64,000 nucleotides of DNA from Pohlia nutans. Taxonomy: Eukaryota > Streptophyta > Bryopsida > Bryales > Mniaceae. The notes under the pieces were generated by a model. That model had not been told where the DNA came from. It did no database searches and worked only from the letters and a program-made list of their open reading frames with translations. Shown one piece after another: positions 47,746 to 60,197 of the stretch. Positions within the stretch are counted from its first letter, which is position 1, and each line of letters starts with the position of its first letter. The position numbers were made by a program, and so were the translations under genes. The stretch is from NCBI GenBank assembly GCA_022496805.1, contig CM040094.1, positions 248,001 through 312,000 on the forward strand, read 5' to 3'.

Positions 47746-49257
47746 TTGAATGGTTTACTCTAGGTAGATTGTAGGGTCGGCAGAGAATATTCTAAAAAGG
47801 AATGTTGGATTTTTGGGAAATTGTTCTTTTATGGCAAAAAAGAGAACATTGAAGAATGTTTTTGAATACTGTATTACATATGTGGAAGTTTATTTTTTAA
47901 AAAGAAAATTAAATATTATTTGCCATTGAAATGTCAATCCTTTCCTCCACCTAGTTTGCATTTTCTTTTAGCTCCAGTAGTAAGCATTCAAAAGATTCAA
48001 GTAATAATTTTCAACCTTTAGTACCATGCATTTAGAGGGATATGTTTAGTAGTGTTATGAATGTCAATTAAAGCATTATATTTGCATTAGAAGAATTTTC
48101 AGGGCAATGAAGGGCTGTGAGTTGGTAAAGGCCCAAGTTGTTTTAAAGCAGCTTGCTCATCAGCCCGCCCAATAGTGTGAGCTAGCCGAGCCTCAAAAAT
48201 ACCAAGGCAGAGACTTCCCCCGTCCCGTTCACAACTCCCCCCGCCCCTGCCTGCAATTGAGGCAATTTTTCGAGAACTTTCTTGGGACATGCTCAACCAC
48301 AGCCCTCCCTAGGCCCCATTTCTCTTGTAATGGTTTCCCAATATAATGAGGACTCACGACTTCGCTTTCCCACATGGTTTTTTTTTTTTTTTTTTTTTTT
48401 TGGGTGTAGAATTGTTATTCAATATGTAGGAGTTGATTGTTTTCAACTTTTCTTTTGTGTAGGATGATGGATCTAGCATGGTGTATGGCAATAGTCTTCA
48501 TTTCTGTAAATGTCTGTTGGAGGGCAATTTCGGGGATTTTAAGTTTTTCTTTGAGAGTTTCCATGAAGGGGGTGTGTGTTGCTCCCGCCGTGATGATAAT
48601 GAAGGGGTCAACTTTCCATCCTTGTGCAATGATGTTGAGTAGTGGTTGATGTTTTTCAATTTTGTTATTTATGGTGTCTTGTGAGAATCTGTCGTTTGTG
48701 TATGTAAATTCAATAAGTTGGATTGTAAATTTGTCTGTTGGTTGTCGAGGCGGGGCACGTTGGTATGGGAGTGCTTTGATGCATAGCAGATCGGGTTTGA
48801 GTCGAGCGTTACTGTAGCAACTTTGGGTGTTGCATATACAAGGGAGGAGCCTAAGAGGTATTGTGTTTTCTTGGGGGTTATTAAATGTTCCGGCATTCAT
48901 GAGAATGTAACAGCTCGATTTTTGGTATGACATGATTAGTTTGCGTATCGTCCATATCGCTTTGTTATGTCTTTTGATTCAAATGGCGTGTATGTGGTGT
49001 TGGTTGTATTTGAAGAGTACATGGTGCTATGTGTCGATGTCCAGGGAGTTACATATGGAACATGTTTTTAAAAGGAATCTTTCTATGCTGAACAAAAGTT
49101 GTTTTACGGGCGTTGCCTATGTATTGTCCGGTGCGGAATTTTAATATATTTATTTTTGTAATAGCGGGGTTGGACCAAAATTCATTAGAGAGGCCATTGT
49201 CTATATCCGGGTTCATTGTCTATTTACTAATGTTGGGGAATGTTTGTGCCATTATTT

Positions 49258-49870
49258 CTAGGTTTTGTTTACAATCTTATTTTGTGAGGTATGTTTCGAG
49301 ACAATGGACAGGACCTTTGTCTGGTCTACGAGTTGGGCCAGGCCAAGAGTCTTTTTGGTATTAGTATGGTGTGGTATGTACAAATTCATGTGCTTTGGAG
49401 GCGAATTTGTATTGTTTGTGGGTGCTTTTTTAGCAAGTCTATCTGCTTGTTCATTACCATTGAAGTTGGAATGGGCTTTTAGTTTACTTATGGTAGTGGT
49501 TTGTGTTATGTTGTGGAGCATGTTTACTATATTAGCCAATATAGTTTTGTCTGCATGATTGTGGTGGAGGAATGGATGTTTTATTTGTGTGTTAATTAGA
49601 TGGAGGCAGTTAAGGCAATCTATAAATATGTGAGCTAGTTCGCTCTGGCTTTGTGTAAGGCCATAAGTTCGGCGCAAAAAAAGGTTTGTAGTCTAGAGAG
49701 TCTTTTAGATATTTGTATTTATGTTTTAGTGGCGTGTTAAACACCACAGTATGCTATTGATTCTCGAATCCAAAATCCATCTTCGTGTAGGTTTGGAGGC
49801 TTGAATAATCCGTCGGTATAGTAGTTATATTGTGGTAGGAATTTGAGTTGTATGGATGTCTCGGGGAGGT
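49258..49870 (-). pseudogene. RNase H domain of the LINE-like relic
   Basis: The YTDG motif carrying the first catalytic Asp is at about 49830, followed by an in-frame stop (CGV*) and a frame change. The second block, at 49258-49677, has the Glu-containing SQSELAHIFIDCLNCL, with the acidic residue in the D-S/C-L position, and the C-terminal KAHSN-GNEQADRLA block with the fourth acidic residue. The order and spacing match RNase H of non-LTR retrotransposons. It is not functional. Confidence 0.75.
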
Positions 49871-50156
49871 CACTCCCTTGTATATTTTGTATACACGTGC
49901 GATAATGACCTATTTATTTGGGGGGTTATTTTAGCAAAAAAATTTAGCAAAAAATATTATTAGGTGATGGTATTTTACATATAAAAAGCCTGAGAATATT
50001 ATATGTGATGGTATTTTACATGTAAACATGTTTCACTTTTTTAAAATCCCCTATTTTACATATACATTTTTTACAAAATTTATCTACAATGAATATATTG
50101 GACCCTATTTTTTATCGCACGTTGTTTCTAAAATTTTCGCCAGTGAACCCCCCGAG
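49860..50156. mobile_element. hAT-like MITE with 8-bp target duplication, nested in the LINE relic
   Basis: The left end is CTCGGGGAGGTCACTCCC, the right end GTGAACCCCCCGAG. ATGGATGT lies immediately outside both ends (49852-49859 and 50157-50164). Subterminal ACGTGCGATAAT and TTTATCGCACGTTG also form an inverted pair. It separates the RNase H start from the upstream coding block. Confidence 0.85.
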
Positions 50157-51376
50157 ATGGATGTTGTATACTTGGATAAAGGGGGAGTGACAGGTGGTAT
50201 TAGGTTATAATTTGAGGGATATGGGAGTTTGTTCCATTGGGCGTTATTATTCACTGGTATTTTTAGTGGTGTAGGTGCATTGTTTTGTATGTGGTATTGT
50301 GGAATTTTTAGGTTGTCAATTGTTGCTTTAATGTTTTTAATGTGAGTTGGGTTATATATGGTCTCGTATTGATGATGGATGCAAAGCATGCATATGGCAA
50401 GGGGTTCGGAATGGGGTTTGTGTCAATTAGGGGGAATTGTAGGTTCTGTATATTGGATAGTGTGTGCTGCAACGTAAAGGATACCATGTGTATTTGGAAA
50501 TGGTCCTCTATATGGGGAGAAGTTTTGATACTAGTTGGCATCTGGGATAGTTAGTATAGTGACGGTATTGGAGTCTTTTTTGGCTACTAGTCTTGCCCAA
50601 TGAATTGCTTGTTGGGTCGTTTCTTCATTGTGCGGGCGTGCGTACCCAATTCCTTCCCATATAATGAAAAGCAGTGCCAACGGATCCGAATATTTTGTCT
50701 CTAGCAAATGGGGAATGATATCGTGTCATTTGTGTAGAGCAGGTGATTGGTGATGAAAAGTACGAGTGGGAGATGTTAAAGTTGGTTGTGAATGATTCCA
50801 AATGGTTATTGGTAGAGTATGTTGGGTTTGTTTGGTTGGATTTTAGTTGGAGGATGTATATTTATATCCTTGATATAGCCAAGCTATTTCGGTTTCAAAC
50901 GACTGTGGGGGCGGGACTAACCCATGTGTGCTATACATTGTTTTGTTGTATTGTTGTCATAGCGAGTGTAATCAAGTAGATAGAATGGTAGTAAGGTATT
51001 TGCTTGTATTTTCGTATATGTGTGTGGGATCGTTTTGTGTGTGGATAGTATGTTGCAGGGTGATCGAGTATGTCTTTATCTGGGTTGCATTCTTGTGTAA
51101 AAATCTTTGTGTGTGGGATTATCGTGGGCGGGGGGATGAATCTTGTATCCCTGGCTTGTTCAGCTGTAAAACATTTCTTTAAATTTTTTTTATTGTCATT
51201 AAGTTGGTGATGTGTATAGTAAGATATGGGTAGGGTAATGTTGTGGTTACTTACGGTTGGGTGATTAAATGGAAAGTTCCCGTTGGAGCATCCATTTGTC
51301 GTATGTATTGTCTTATGTTGTCCATTTGTAGAGATATGTGTTGTGGTGTTTTGTGATGTTATAGGTGTCCTTTGTT

Positions 51377-51954
51377 TTAGCCCCTAACTGCCTAAGCGTT
51401 TTTTTTTTTGGACGATTTACAAATTTCATCTATAATTTCTCATCCGTCATGCACTTTTTGCATTGTGGAATTTTTAGTATAAATTCTATGGGAATTTAGC
51501 TTCATGCACATGTGATCCCATTAAAGAGGGGATAATTTGTGACATTTTTATGCTGCATTACATGTTGTAGTGATTCACCCAAAAAATTTAAGATTTCAAT
51601 GTTAAAGTGCTCTAAAAAATGTCAACTCATAAAATTAAACATCCGAAAATTTTCCAAAAATCACTACACTTAGAATATTACATTTCAACCAATCACAACA
51701 AATTTCATCTGTAGATTGTCAATATCTTATCAGTAATAAAACTACAAAATAATTTTGAATTTCACATTTTAAATTTTATACAAAATTATTGGTAATAGAA
51801 ATCATAGATCTAACCATATGAATAGAATCTAAGTTTCATAATGTACAACTTTTATTCATATTTCAAGTTCGAAATATCTCTTTTGGTTGCATTTTATAAT
51901 ACATCTTTGCAAAACTGCAGAATGTGGAGAGGGCTCTAGGCATTTAGGGGTTAA
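51377..51954 (+). mobile_element. TTAA-ended element, family B, nested in the LINE relic
   Basis: The left end is TTAGCCCCTAACTGCCTA (TTAA changed to TTAG), the right end GGCATTTAGGGGTTAA. The interior follows the 27376-27952 copy block by block. It interrupts the LINE-like coding region. Confidence 0.8.
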
Positions 51955-52296
51955 TGAGTTTGAGACACTAGAGGGTAATTTTTTATGAGGTGGATTTGGT
52001 GGTTTTGGAGATTGTGGATCTACTGTGTTTATGGGGTTGCTTGTATGTCGGGGAGTGATACAAGGTGGGGGATGTATTAAGCATTGTGGTTGGGAGTCTG
52101 GGAGGCAGCTGGGATAGCAGAAGAGTTGTTTGGCAATGTGTAAGGCACTTCTTTCTAGTTTAGAAGGGGTGTGGTAAAAGATTTTGAAATCTGCAGGTGT
52201 CATCAGGATAGTTCCATTAGGTAGTCTAAGGTGTTTGATTTTGTATGTGTTATGCCATATATTATATAAGTAGCCATATACATAACAGTAGCCTCT

Positions 52297-52635
52297 GTAA
52301 CTGCTGCCTCCCTCCAAGCAGAATGATATAGAATATTCCACATCATTTCATCCCCAATGAAATGATATGGGATATTCCACATCACATCAATAGCTATGAG
52401 GACACGTGGTATTAAGCAATAGCAATCAACCATGGTGAACATCGAAAGCACTCATTCAATCACAATTCTACAGTATTCTGTAATTGTTTATTTGATTCAT
52501 TCACAATTCAACAATGTTTTGTAATATTTTATTCGATTCAATAGCTCATTCAATAGGAAACCACTGGTGACTCAATATATAAAGGTGGATGAAACTAAAA
52601 GACGGACAGTCCCTTTGAAGGCTACTGAATGTTAT
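52297..52635 (+). mobile_element. LTR-like repeat, copy 2
   Basis: This is the paralog of 41128-41665 without the nested MITE. It has the paired GAATATTCCACATCATTTC and GAAATGATATGGGATATTCC motifs and TATATAAAGGTGGATGAAAC. Just beyond its end a 16-bp segment, ATTATATAACGCAG, occurs twice (52638 and 52662). It gives the empty-site sequence for the 41514 insertion. Confidence 0.5.
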
Positions 52636-52853
52636 GTATTATATAACGCAGAGTGGCCATACATTATATAACGCAGACAATTCCCACACGCGCACCCGCA
52701 AGAACGGTTCCGTCACTGGTATTGTCCGGCACGGACCAACCTGGTCTTTGGCAATTGGAAGGAAAAACAGACTACACTAGCAGCAATTCCAAATTCAAAA
52801 AATATTGGGAATTGGCAGACCTATTTGCATCTCACTCTAAGCAATGTACTTAC

Positions 52854-55800
52854 TTACAAAGAAAGCTCAGGCCGCCAGAACTTCTTCTGTGCAACAAGGA
52901 GCCGTGAGTCGCCCTCTGCAGCCGAGAGGACAATCTCCCAGTGTAGTGATTTCACAATGGCTTCTACTTTGATCATCATCTCCGCACTGTCACGGAAAAT
53001 GGCCCACCCATCTGGCCTCAAGATGCGATCCATCTCCATCAGAACGGTCACAGTCTTACATCTGCAACAGCATCCATAACTTTTTCAGTTACCTTCAAAG
53101 ATAGAAATTACATGGGCTCTGAAACTTTGCACAGTGAGAGAACAAGAGAAATGGATATAGTAAAAGGAAAGTAGGATGATTATTTAATGGTGAAGGAAGA
53201 CATAACAATGCCTCCAGGGGTGGTACCTGTTTGTGAGAGTGCTCAGCAAGTGATCAGAGTGCATCACGTCGTAAGAGCGAGGGTAAGTGCTGTGTGGTTC
53301 ACACCAATCATGGTACATTCCTATCAATCCACGGTCAAAGATGATGGGCAGTGTGTCTGGCTCCGTTACTGGAACAATGTTCATCACCCACAGTGGATAG
53401 CTCACCAGCGCTGCCGCAAACCTGCAGCACGGAACGTTACATTTGAGCACTGATATCCAGGTATAAATAATCAAAGCATCAAATACAGACACGTTAAAAA
53501 ACATATATAGGGTGGGTGGGTGTCCCTATGATTGTGCACCTATGTCCACATGACTGCACACCAAAACCAATTAAGAGCAATAATAGGAATTGGAAATGAA
53601 ACCCGACTTCTCACCAAAATCAATTACGAGCACTAATAAGAACAATGAAATTAAACACCCTTTTCGACCCATGTGCAAGAGAAGGAAATTTCAGATTAGT
53701 ACATGCACTTGTAACTGTAACAATAAAAGTAGAACTTTAACTTGATTTTTTGAGATTGTGGTGGATTGTTTTTTGAAAACACATTACTTCGGCACTAATA
53801 GGGACGATGTCCTACTCTACCTGATGTGTTTTCAAAGCAAGATTCACCACCCAAAAAAAAAAAAAAAAGTGCGTGAGAACATACCCTCCATAACCAGCCT
53901 TCATGTCCATCACCTTCCGGACGGAGTTCCAATCAATTTCTGATCCTTGAATGTATGACTTCGCCACAACATTCTTCCAGTGCGCTGCATCAGATTGGAA
54001 GTCCTCAGCAGCCGGTTTGCCATAAACACCCTTCTCAGTAGAACTCAACCATGATGGTGTTGACTCCACCCGGACCGGCCATTCCGGTGGCCAACTGGTG
54101 GCTCGTGCACCTTCTCCAGTAGGAATCTTGTGCATGCATGCCTTCATGGGCACATACCTACAGTCCTCAAATTTAACACCCCAGATACACTTAGTAAGCC
54201 AACCGAGTAAGAGAAAGCATAATAAACTAACATGCGCGTCTACCCCAAATATTAGAGAAGTCCATTGACACTAGTTTTCATCTTGTGTTTTACTTCAATG
54301 ACCCCCTTAGGAGAAGTGTATTTGATAATTCAATGAAGCACACACCCATCCTTTCTAACCTAACTGAGCCCCTGCAAACTTGATTCAAATGTTGAAAGCT
54401 TACGGAAAGAGATACAGAGGTAATAAGTTGATAATGAGTTCATCCAATTTTTAAAACTGTTGAGGAAACAAAATTCATGAACCACATCACACTAAACTAC
54501 GTGCAACTTTGCAAATCCAAATGTACACTCACAGTACTAGAGGCTTCCCCATCCATTTCATGATCCAAAAGAGGAAGATTGAATCAAAGAGAGAACTAAA
54601 CTCAAAATCGGTTCTCTATTGTGCCTCCACAACGTTCATAAACAACAATCTTAAAGCATCTAAATAAAACATTGATGGAGAGTAATGTATTACCAAGCTG
54701 CATCTGGCTTGTCGTCAGATCCACAAAATGGCGGAAGAGAATCCTCACGCTGTTCATAAAGAGTGTTGTCTTTTGGCTTCTGGAAAATGGCAACCCCGAC
54801 TCGAGTATCCGGATCAATTGACCTTGTGAGCATCTTCCATTGCATCCTTTTAAGGAGGTCGGATGTATCTGTCATCATTAGCAAACACCGATCACGTCAC
54901 AAAATGATATAAACTGAGGAATTCCACAAGCTTTTCAGTCCCACACTAAAAACCCTCTGTCGTTGTTCCAACATGAAAATCAATTGATTCGTGTCCAAAA
55001 GTGCCACATGTCATCTTGTGATTGGTTTAAAAGACGTGGACCTCTCAAAATCTGATGTGGTAATTCAATTTCGAACCGAACAGGCTGTCTGAATCGAACC
55101 CTCACGTGATGAGTAGAAACAGTCTGAAAACTTGAGAAGATGCAACAGCCATTAAATGTACTATGTGTATTGTGAAAAATGTATGAGCTAACCATTCCAG
55201 ATTCTCACGTCTTCCTCATTGTCCCAGTACACAGGTGTGGCAGACCACACGAAGAATCCTCCTGGTCTTAAAAGTCGGTTCAACTCGAGCATAAGCAATC
55301 CACCTGTCAGGAACAACTCCATGTCAAAAAAATAAAAATTTGGCAATCTCCAAAACTATGTTACCACTTAAAAATCCATGTCACATACTGAATACAATTC
55401 ATTGCGTACCCAATAGTCAAGAAATAACGTAATTTGCTACATATATATATAGCCTCATACATTTGATCTGTCCTCACGATGTAAGTACCAATGTTGAGCT
55501 CGTAGTAAGAAAACAAACAGTAGTACCAACAGGAGTGGCACATTCATTCAAGGGGGTCCATGATTTTCAGATTATGTTTACCTTCCTTCTCCCATGGAAC
55601 ACGACACCTGGCACAATGCACGACATCGTAAACATTGCTGGGAAAGACAAGGCGCTGGGTGCCCATCACGCCGGAAATAGCAGGAATGCCTCTCTCCAAG
55701 GCAAACTGGATTTGAGCTTCATGTTCGTCCTTGGGGGCTAACGACATGGTCAGCACATCCTTGTCAAACAGATACCCTCCAAAGCTGGCCACACCGCAGC

Positions 55801-57854
55801 CCACATCCAGAACCGTTCGGATGTGCTTTCCCCATGATATGTCAGGGACAATCTGTCAGGAAACACAATCATTCATGATTTAAAATTAAAAAAAAAACTC
55901 ATTGTTACCAAAGATCTAATTGCCATCCTCCTCACAGCCTCATGTATATCGGCGCAGAATTTCAGAGTAACGAGTTTATAACACCGGAATTAGTGAAAAA
56001 CATGGCCAAAAAAACAAATAAATTTAAACAAAAGGAAGTCCACATAGAATCTATTCAAGCATGAGGCTCAATTCGGACTTCTTTGTCCTTTGGGGGTTAA
56101 ATTTAGCCAGTCGATTCGCGGTTTTAGTTGGGCAATCAAAAACTGCACTTACTACCGGCAGTTTCTTGTTGTTAGGGCTCACCATACTAAACGACAATTT
56201 TGTGGAGTTCCGGAATATGACCATTCATGCCTACAGAAGGAAGAATGGCCTCACTGTAATCATTAAACCCTAATAAAGAACCCCCTAAATAGTACTGTAC
56301 AGCAACTGCAATGAGATTCACCAATCCTCAAATCGTGGGGTGAATGATTGTACGTACCTTCTGGATATATTCTATGTAATGCAAGGCTCCCTGCTCTGTC
56401 TTGAACTGTGTGCCACCCCCTGGAAAGATGAGCTTCTGCTTATCACCAGACACTTTCACCCAGTTCTGATCAGACTTATACGAAGCCAGTTCGGTGTGTG
56501 GGACGTTGCTAAACCAAACCTGCAAAGAAGACGCAACAACAAAACGAAGAATCCTTTGTTAGGCCCTTGTGACAACTGTGTTCAATCAAATCCTCCAGCC
56601 TGCCTTGTTTACCAAAAAGCAACGTCTAAAGTAAAAAGCACTGAAAAAAGCAACGTCAACTAAGCCGGTTCTTCCTTTTCCCCATTTCATGGATTTAAAA
56701 GCAAAAGTACCCAAAAGAAAACACTCGCTTCTTCGTTGAGTCATCTTTCTTGCTTTTCCTTGCTCTTATAGAGCAACGACATGCTTCCACTTCGTTACTA
56801 TTCCTCTAATTTTCCTCGAGTGATTAAAACGACTTAATCAAATATCCAGATGGAAAAAACTATAACAAGAATGAGCTTAAGAAAGTGTCTCGTGACAACG
56901 AAGGGAGTACTGCTACCCGTCTCTTCGCTGGACTCTTGCACTTGTGTGGTGTTGAGCTCATTGAAGCAATGACATGCTTCCACTTCGTGACATGCTTCCT
57001 CTAATTGAGCAATGACATTCTACATTGAATTGAATTTGTGTTCTAGGATGTGCGTGGAGGGATGGATGTTAGGAGTGTGTAAAGTGAGCAAATCTATGAG
57101 AAAAGAAAGGGAGAGCATGCAATAGTACCGCGTCGCGGCTGGCAGGCCACTTGATAGGGACTTTGTAGTTGGCGGGCAACGGGAGCAAACATTTCGGAAC
57201 GTCCTCTTCAGATGGGCAATGGCGCTCCCGGTGCTCGTAGTGCGAGGTAGTAGGGAGCTTCTTGATGGCCTCCGTGTTGTCGAGGCACGGAATGTAATCT
57301 TGAGCGCCTGCAAAGGAGCACAGCTTCCACTCGCCAACCTCATCTGGCACCACCGTCAACTCAGGGGTCACGGAGGGTTTAGGGTTCGCCGACTCCTGCA
57401 CCTGCGTCTCGAACAGCGTGGAATTTTGCTCCTGCGTCTCCGTCGTCAGCTCCGCGGTCGTGCCGAGGTCGTGCCCTGGCTCCGCGTCGAGGTCTTCCAC
57501 GGCCGGCGCGTCGTCTTTCACCGCCGGCGTGTCCTCCTCCACCGCGGGCGTTTCTTCTTCCACCGCCGGCGTTTCTTCTTCCACCGCTTGCGTTTCGTCT
57601 TCCACCGCCGGCGTGTCGTCTTGCACCACGGGAAACTCTTTCCGCGTGTCCGAGTCGACTACACTGACGCCATGTTCAGCAGGGTTTAGGGTTTCTTGCG
57701 TGTTCGAAACCGCGGTGCCGGGATCCTCGGGAATTGCGGCGGGGCTGCTCATCACCCACACGGCCACCAAGAGCACGCCAACCAGCACGGAGCCGACGAT
57801 GATGAGCGTGGACGACGGACCTTGCCGCTCCCTGTTGTTGCGGGGAATCGCCAT
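52854..57854 (-). CDS. Probable methyltransferase, DUF248/PMT family (PMT24-26-like)
   Basis: Eight exons, in transcript order: 57854-57129, 56519-56358, 55852-55582, 55303-55193, 54868-54694, 54157-53885, 53421-53227 and 53061-52854 (TAA). They total 2121 nt (706 aa). The short N-terminal tail is followed by one membrane anchor (residues about 15-35), then an acidic linker with six 7-residue [11 protein letters not shown] repeats (81-122). The luminal enzyme region has [17 protein letters not shown], the SAM-binding [13 protein letters not shown] (about 310-322), [47 protein letters not shown] and [15 protein letters not shown]. These are the family signatures of plant type II Golgi proteins of the QUA2/TSD2 group, thought to methylate pectin; PMT24-26 share the long acidic linker. 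The start ATG has a good context (GCGATGGCG). The protein is shorter than the roughly 770-820 aa usual for that subgroup because the linker is shorter. The gene looks intact. Confidence 0.92.
57489..57614 (-). repeat. 21-bp coding repeat x6 in the PMT linker
   Basis: Six units encoding [35 protein letters not shown] and APAVEDL make up the acidic linker. Similar DNA between units suggests recent slippage. Copy number probably varies within the species. Confidence 0.85.
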
Positions 57855-58376
57855 CGCTGAAACTAAACTAACCTAGGTCTAGAGAATCAGCTCCAGCCAG
57901 CCCGGTGCAACCCACCCGCAACGGCTGAGGAAATCGTTGCATACACAAACGAATTCCAGATCCGGGGAAAGCCCAGAGGACTGAAGATCGGGGGGAACGA
58001 GAGGACGGAGCGCCGAGCCTCCCGCGTCCCCGATCTGAGGCGCGGAACCGCGTCCCTGAGGCGCGGAACACTGATTGCAGCTCAGATGCCGACCCGGGCA
58101 ATCTCAGCCCTCCTTTCTCTCTTGTCCATCTAGCGGTGATCGTCGTCCGACCTGGCATGTGTGAGCAATAATGAACACCACTTTCTGACACGGGCACACG
58201 CATGTCGGGAACGCTGGTGGATGGGAACGCTGGTGGATGGGAACGCTGGTGGATGGGAACGCTGGTGGATGGGAACACGGGTTCCACCCAGTGCAAGGAA
58301 TTGAAGGCATGAGGTTTCAGGGCACCAAATCCATTCATTTCTTTGTACAATACCCACCAACAAGTTTACGTTCATT
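57855..58376 (-). promoter_or_regulatory. GC-rich upstream region of the PMT gene
   Basis: GC-rich sequence upstream of the PMT start, consistent with a leader and proximal promoter. Overlapping short frames here are not supported as genes. It includes the 16-bp tandem repeat at 58207-58276. No clear TATA box. Confidence 0.35.
58207..58276. repeat. 16-bp tandem repeat, four copies
   Basis: GGGAACGCTGGTGGAT is repeated four times exactly, followed by a partial unit (GGGAAC). It lies about 350 bp upstream of the PMT start codon. Confidence 0.95.
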
Positions 58377-60197
58377 CAACTTTTCAAAGAACTACCAATA
58401 AAAATTACAAAAATTATCAGTTTTGAGCCTAATTTGGACAAGTTGTAGTGCACAAGATGAACAATACATACAATTAATTTTTGATAATAAATATATATAT
58501 ATATATATATCTATTTTTATTTGAAATTAGAACCTTCATTTTTTACTCTTAATTCAAACAACTATGAATACAAATTTTGTTACTTATGGTTTAACATAAA
58601 ACTTTCAATGAAAAGAATGCAAATCCTCTGTAGAATCATGTGGAAAAAAAACCATGAGTTTTGAGGTCATATTTACTAAAATATCAATGTTTGAAGTTTT
58701 TAATTTAGAAATGTTCAATTTGAGTACATTTTTATAATATTTGATCCAAAAATTGTTCAAAGGAGTAATTCTTCACACTTCAAATGGTTTAATATATCTT
58801 AATATTAATATTGATATTTTTTATAAATTTAACTATTTGAATCAATTCTTTTAAAAGCTGAAATGAACGTAGACTTATTGGTAGGTACTGTACATTCATT
58901 TCTTTGTACCTGTGATCTCAAAACTGGCTAAAATTAGCTGGATTTCTACCCCCAAAATGAGGCTGCTAAACATACAAAGAAAGAAATTTAAAAAAAAATT
59001 GAAATGTAGCAAGAATGCTCATCATGTTGCAACTTCATGAGGTGATATCTACGGATATCATCATTGTATCACCTTAATATGTCAAGGGTATTGCCGGATA
59101 TTAAAGAGGTATTGTGAATATTGTATGCACTGGCAACAAAAGTAGATACCATTTAAGGTGGTTATCCCATTCCCAATTGGCTCCTTTCACCAACAGCTAG
59201 GGGCATTATTCACAATCAATGTTGTAATGATGTTGATTGTAGCATGAGTTACAGTTGTTGGTTTTAGTATATGGAAGTGTGGTTATGGATTTGTTGTTGT
59301 TGGTTTAAGCATCTCCAGTGTGTGCAATACAAATCTTCTTAGGTGTACCTATATGACGTGAATGAGATGCGTCATACTTCAACTTTGAGAATTTATAATT
59401 AATTCATTCTTCATCCAAAAATTATATTTCAACTTGTGTTGGAATCTATTTCTTCTTGCCTACCTCTAAAAAATAATAATACTAAATAATATCAATGCCT
59501 CATATTCGTATTTCTTAGAGCGAGCTTCCATGTGAGGATTGGTCCGGTGGAAGGCAGTAGAAGACAAGAAACGAGTTCTCAACAGTCACCTATACTCCAC
59601 CCATTTCGGTGGAAGTAAAAATTATACTCCTGAGTTTCACCGATTTGGTGGAGCTCCCCTCTTCTACGGCCTGATCACGGATCACCCACCCCACATGGAA
59701 GTCGACCCTTATTCAGTTGGGAATGGTAACCACCTTATGTGGGGAGGTCGCATAATGTTCCAAATGTCATAAAGTGGTTCTCAGATCACTGGCGCAGAGA
59801 AACGGTGGATTCCCAGAATAACTCAGTTATGTCAGTCCATGGGTGACGGCATCATTGACAGAAGACAGTTGGAGAACAACAGATCCGGGGTCCATGGAAA
59901 AGCAACGAAGGAAAAGCAATCAAGGAAGTGAAGCACTGGACCACGCGACCGACGCTCTCATCATTCCCAGCAGTGAAGTTAATGTGAACGAATATTCGTC
60001 AGGTGGCTACATTTGTATCAATGTGGCTAATTGCAACAAAGGGAAAAAATAAATTAAATGGAATAATTGCCTGATGCTTTCCACTGTCGTATGATGTGGG
60101 GCCCAATTACTAGGTTGGCTGAATTTGCCCTAGCCCTAGTGACGTCATCGTTACCTGCTGCCATCTAACTTTGTTGGCCTTGTCATCCGCCTGCTAA
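58377..60197. other. No gene recognised
   Basis: A (AT)n microsatellite lies at 58489-58511. The segment 59530-60050 is GC-richer and has two short frames (59539-59772, 59843-60052) that match nothing I recognise; it may be part of an old retroelement. Confidence 0.35.

Larger units (their letters stand above)
48378..52250 (-). mobile_element. LINE-like retrotransposon relic, poly(A)-tailed
   Basis: Read on the minus strand, the segment ends in a run of over 20 A (48378-48403). It encodes, in several frames, LPNGTILMTPADF (about 52220), FIIWEGIGYARPHNEETTQQ and IPDANWYQNFSPYRGPF (50485-50705), YNYYTDGLFKPPN (49830) and an RNase H body with FIDCLNCLHLINTQI and KAHSNFNGNEQADRLAKKAP (49258-49677), then a C-terminal frame (48415-48933) with IIAQGWKVDPFIIITAGA. 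RNase H plus a poly(A) tail points to a non-LTR retrotransposon. I did not see the reverse transcriptase palm motif, so the 5' part is probably lost, and the segment upstream of RNase H is not one I can name. Frameshifts and two nested insertions (49860-50156, 51377-51954) show it is dead. Confidence 0.65.

Noticed and set aside
57219..57876. Long plus-strand frames (156 and 152 residues) over the PMT first exon
   Set aside because: They are antisense shadows of the GC-rich, repeat-bearing PMT exon; their Arg/Ser-rich translation is a mirror of the acidic repeats.
59539..60052. Short plus-strand frames of 69-77 residues
   Set aside because: No recognisable domain, no splice chain, and the sequence looks like decayed repeat; left as unassigned.
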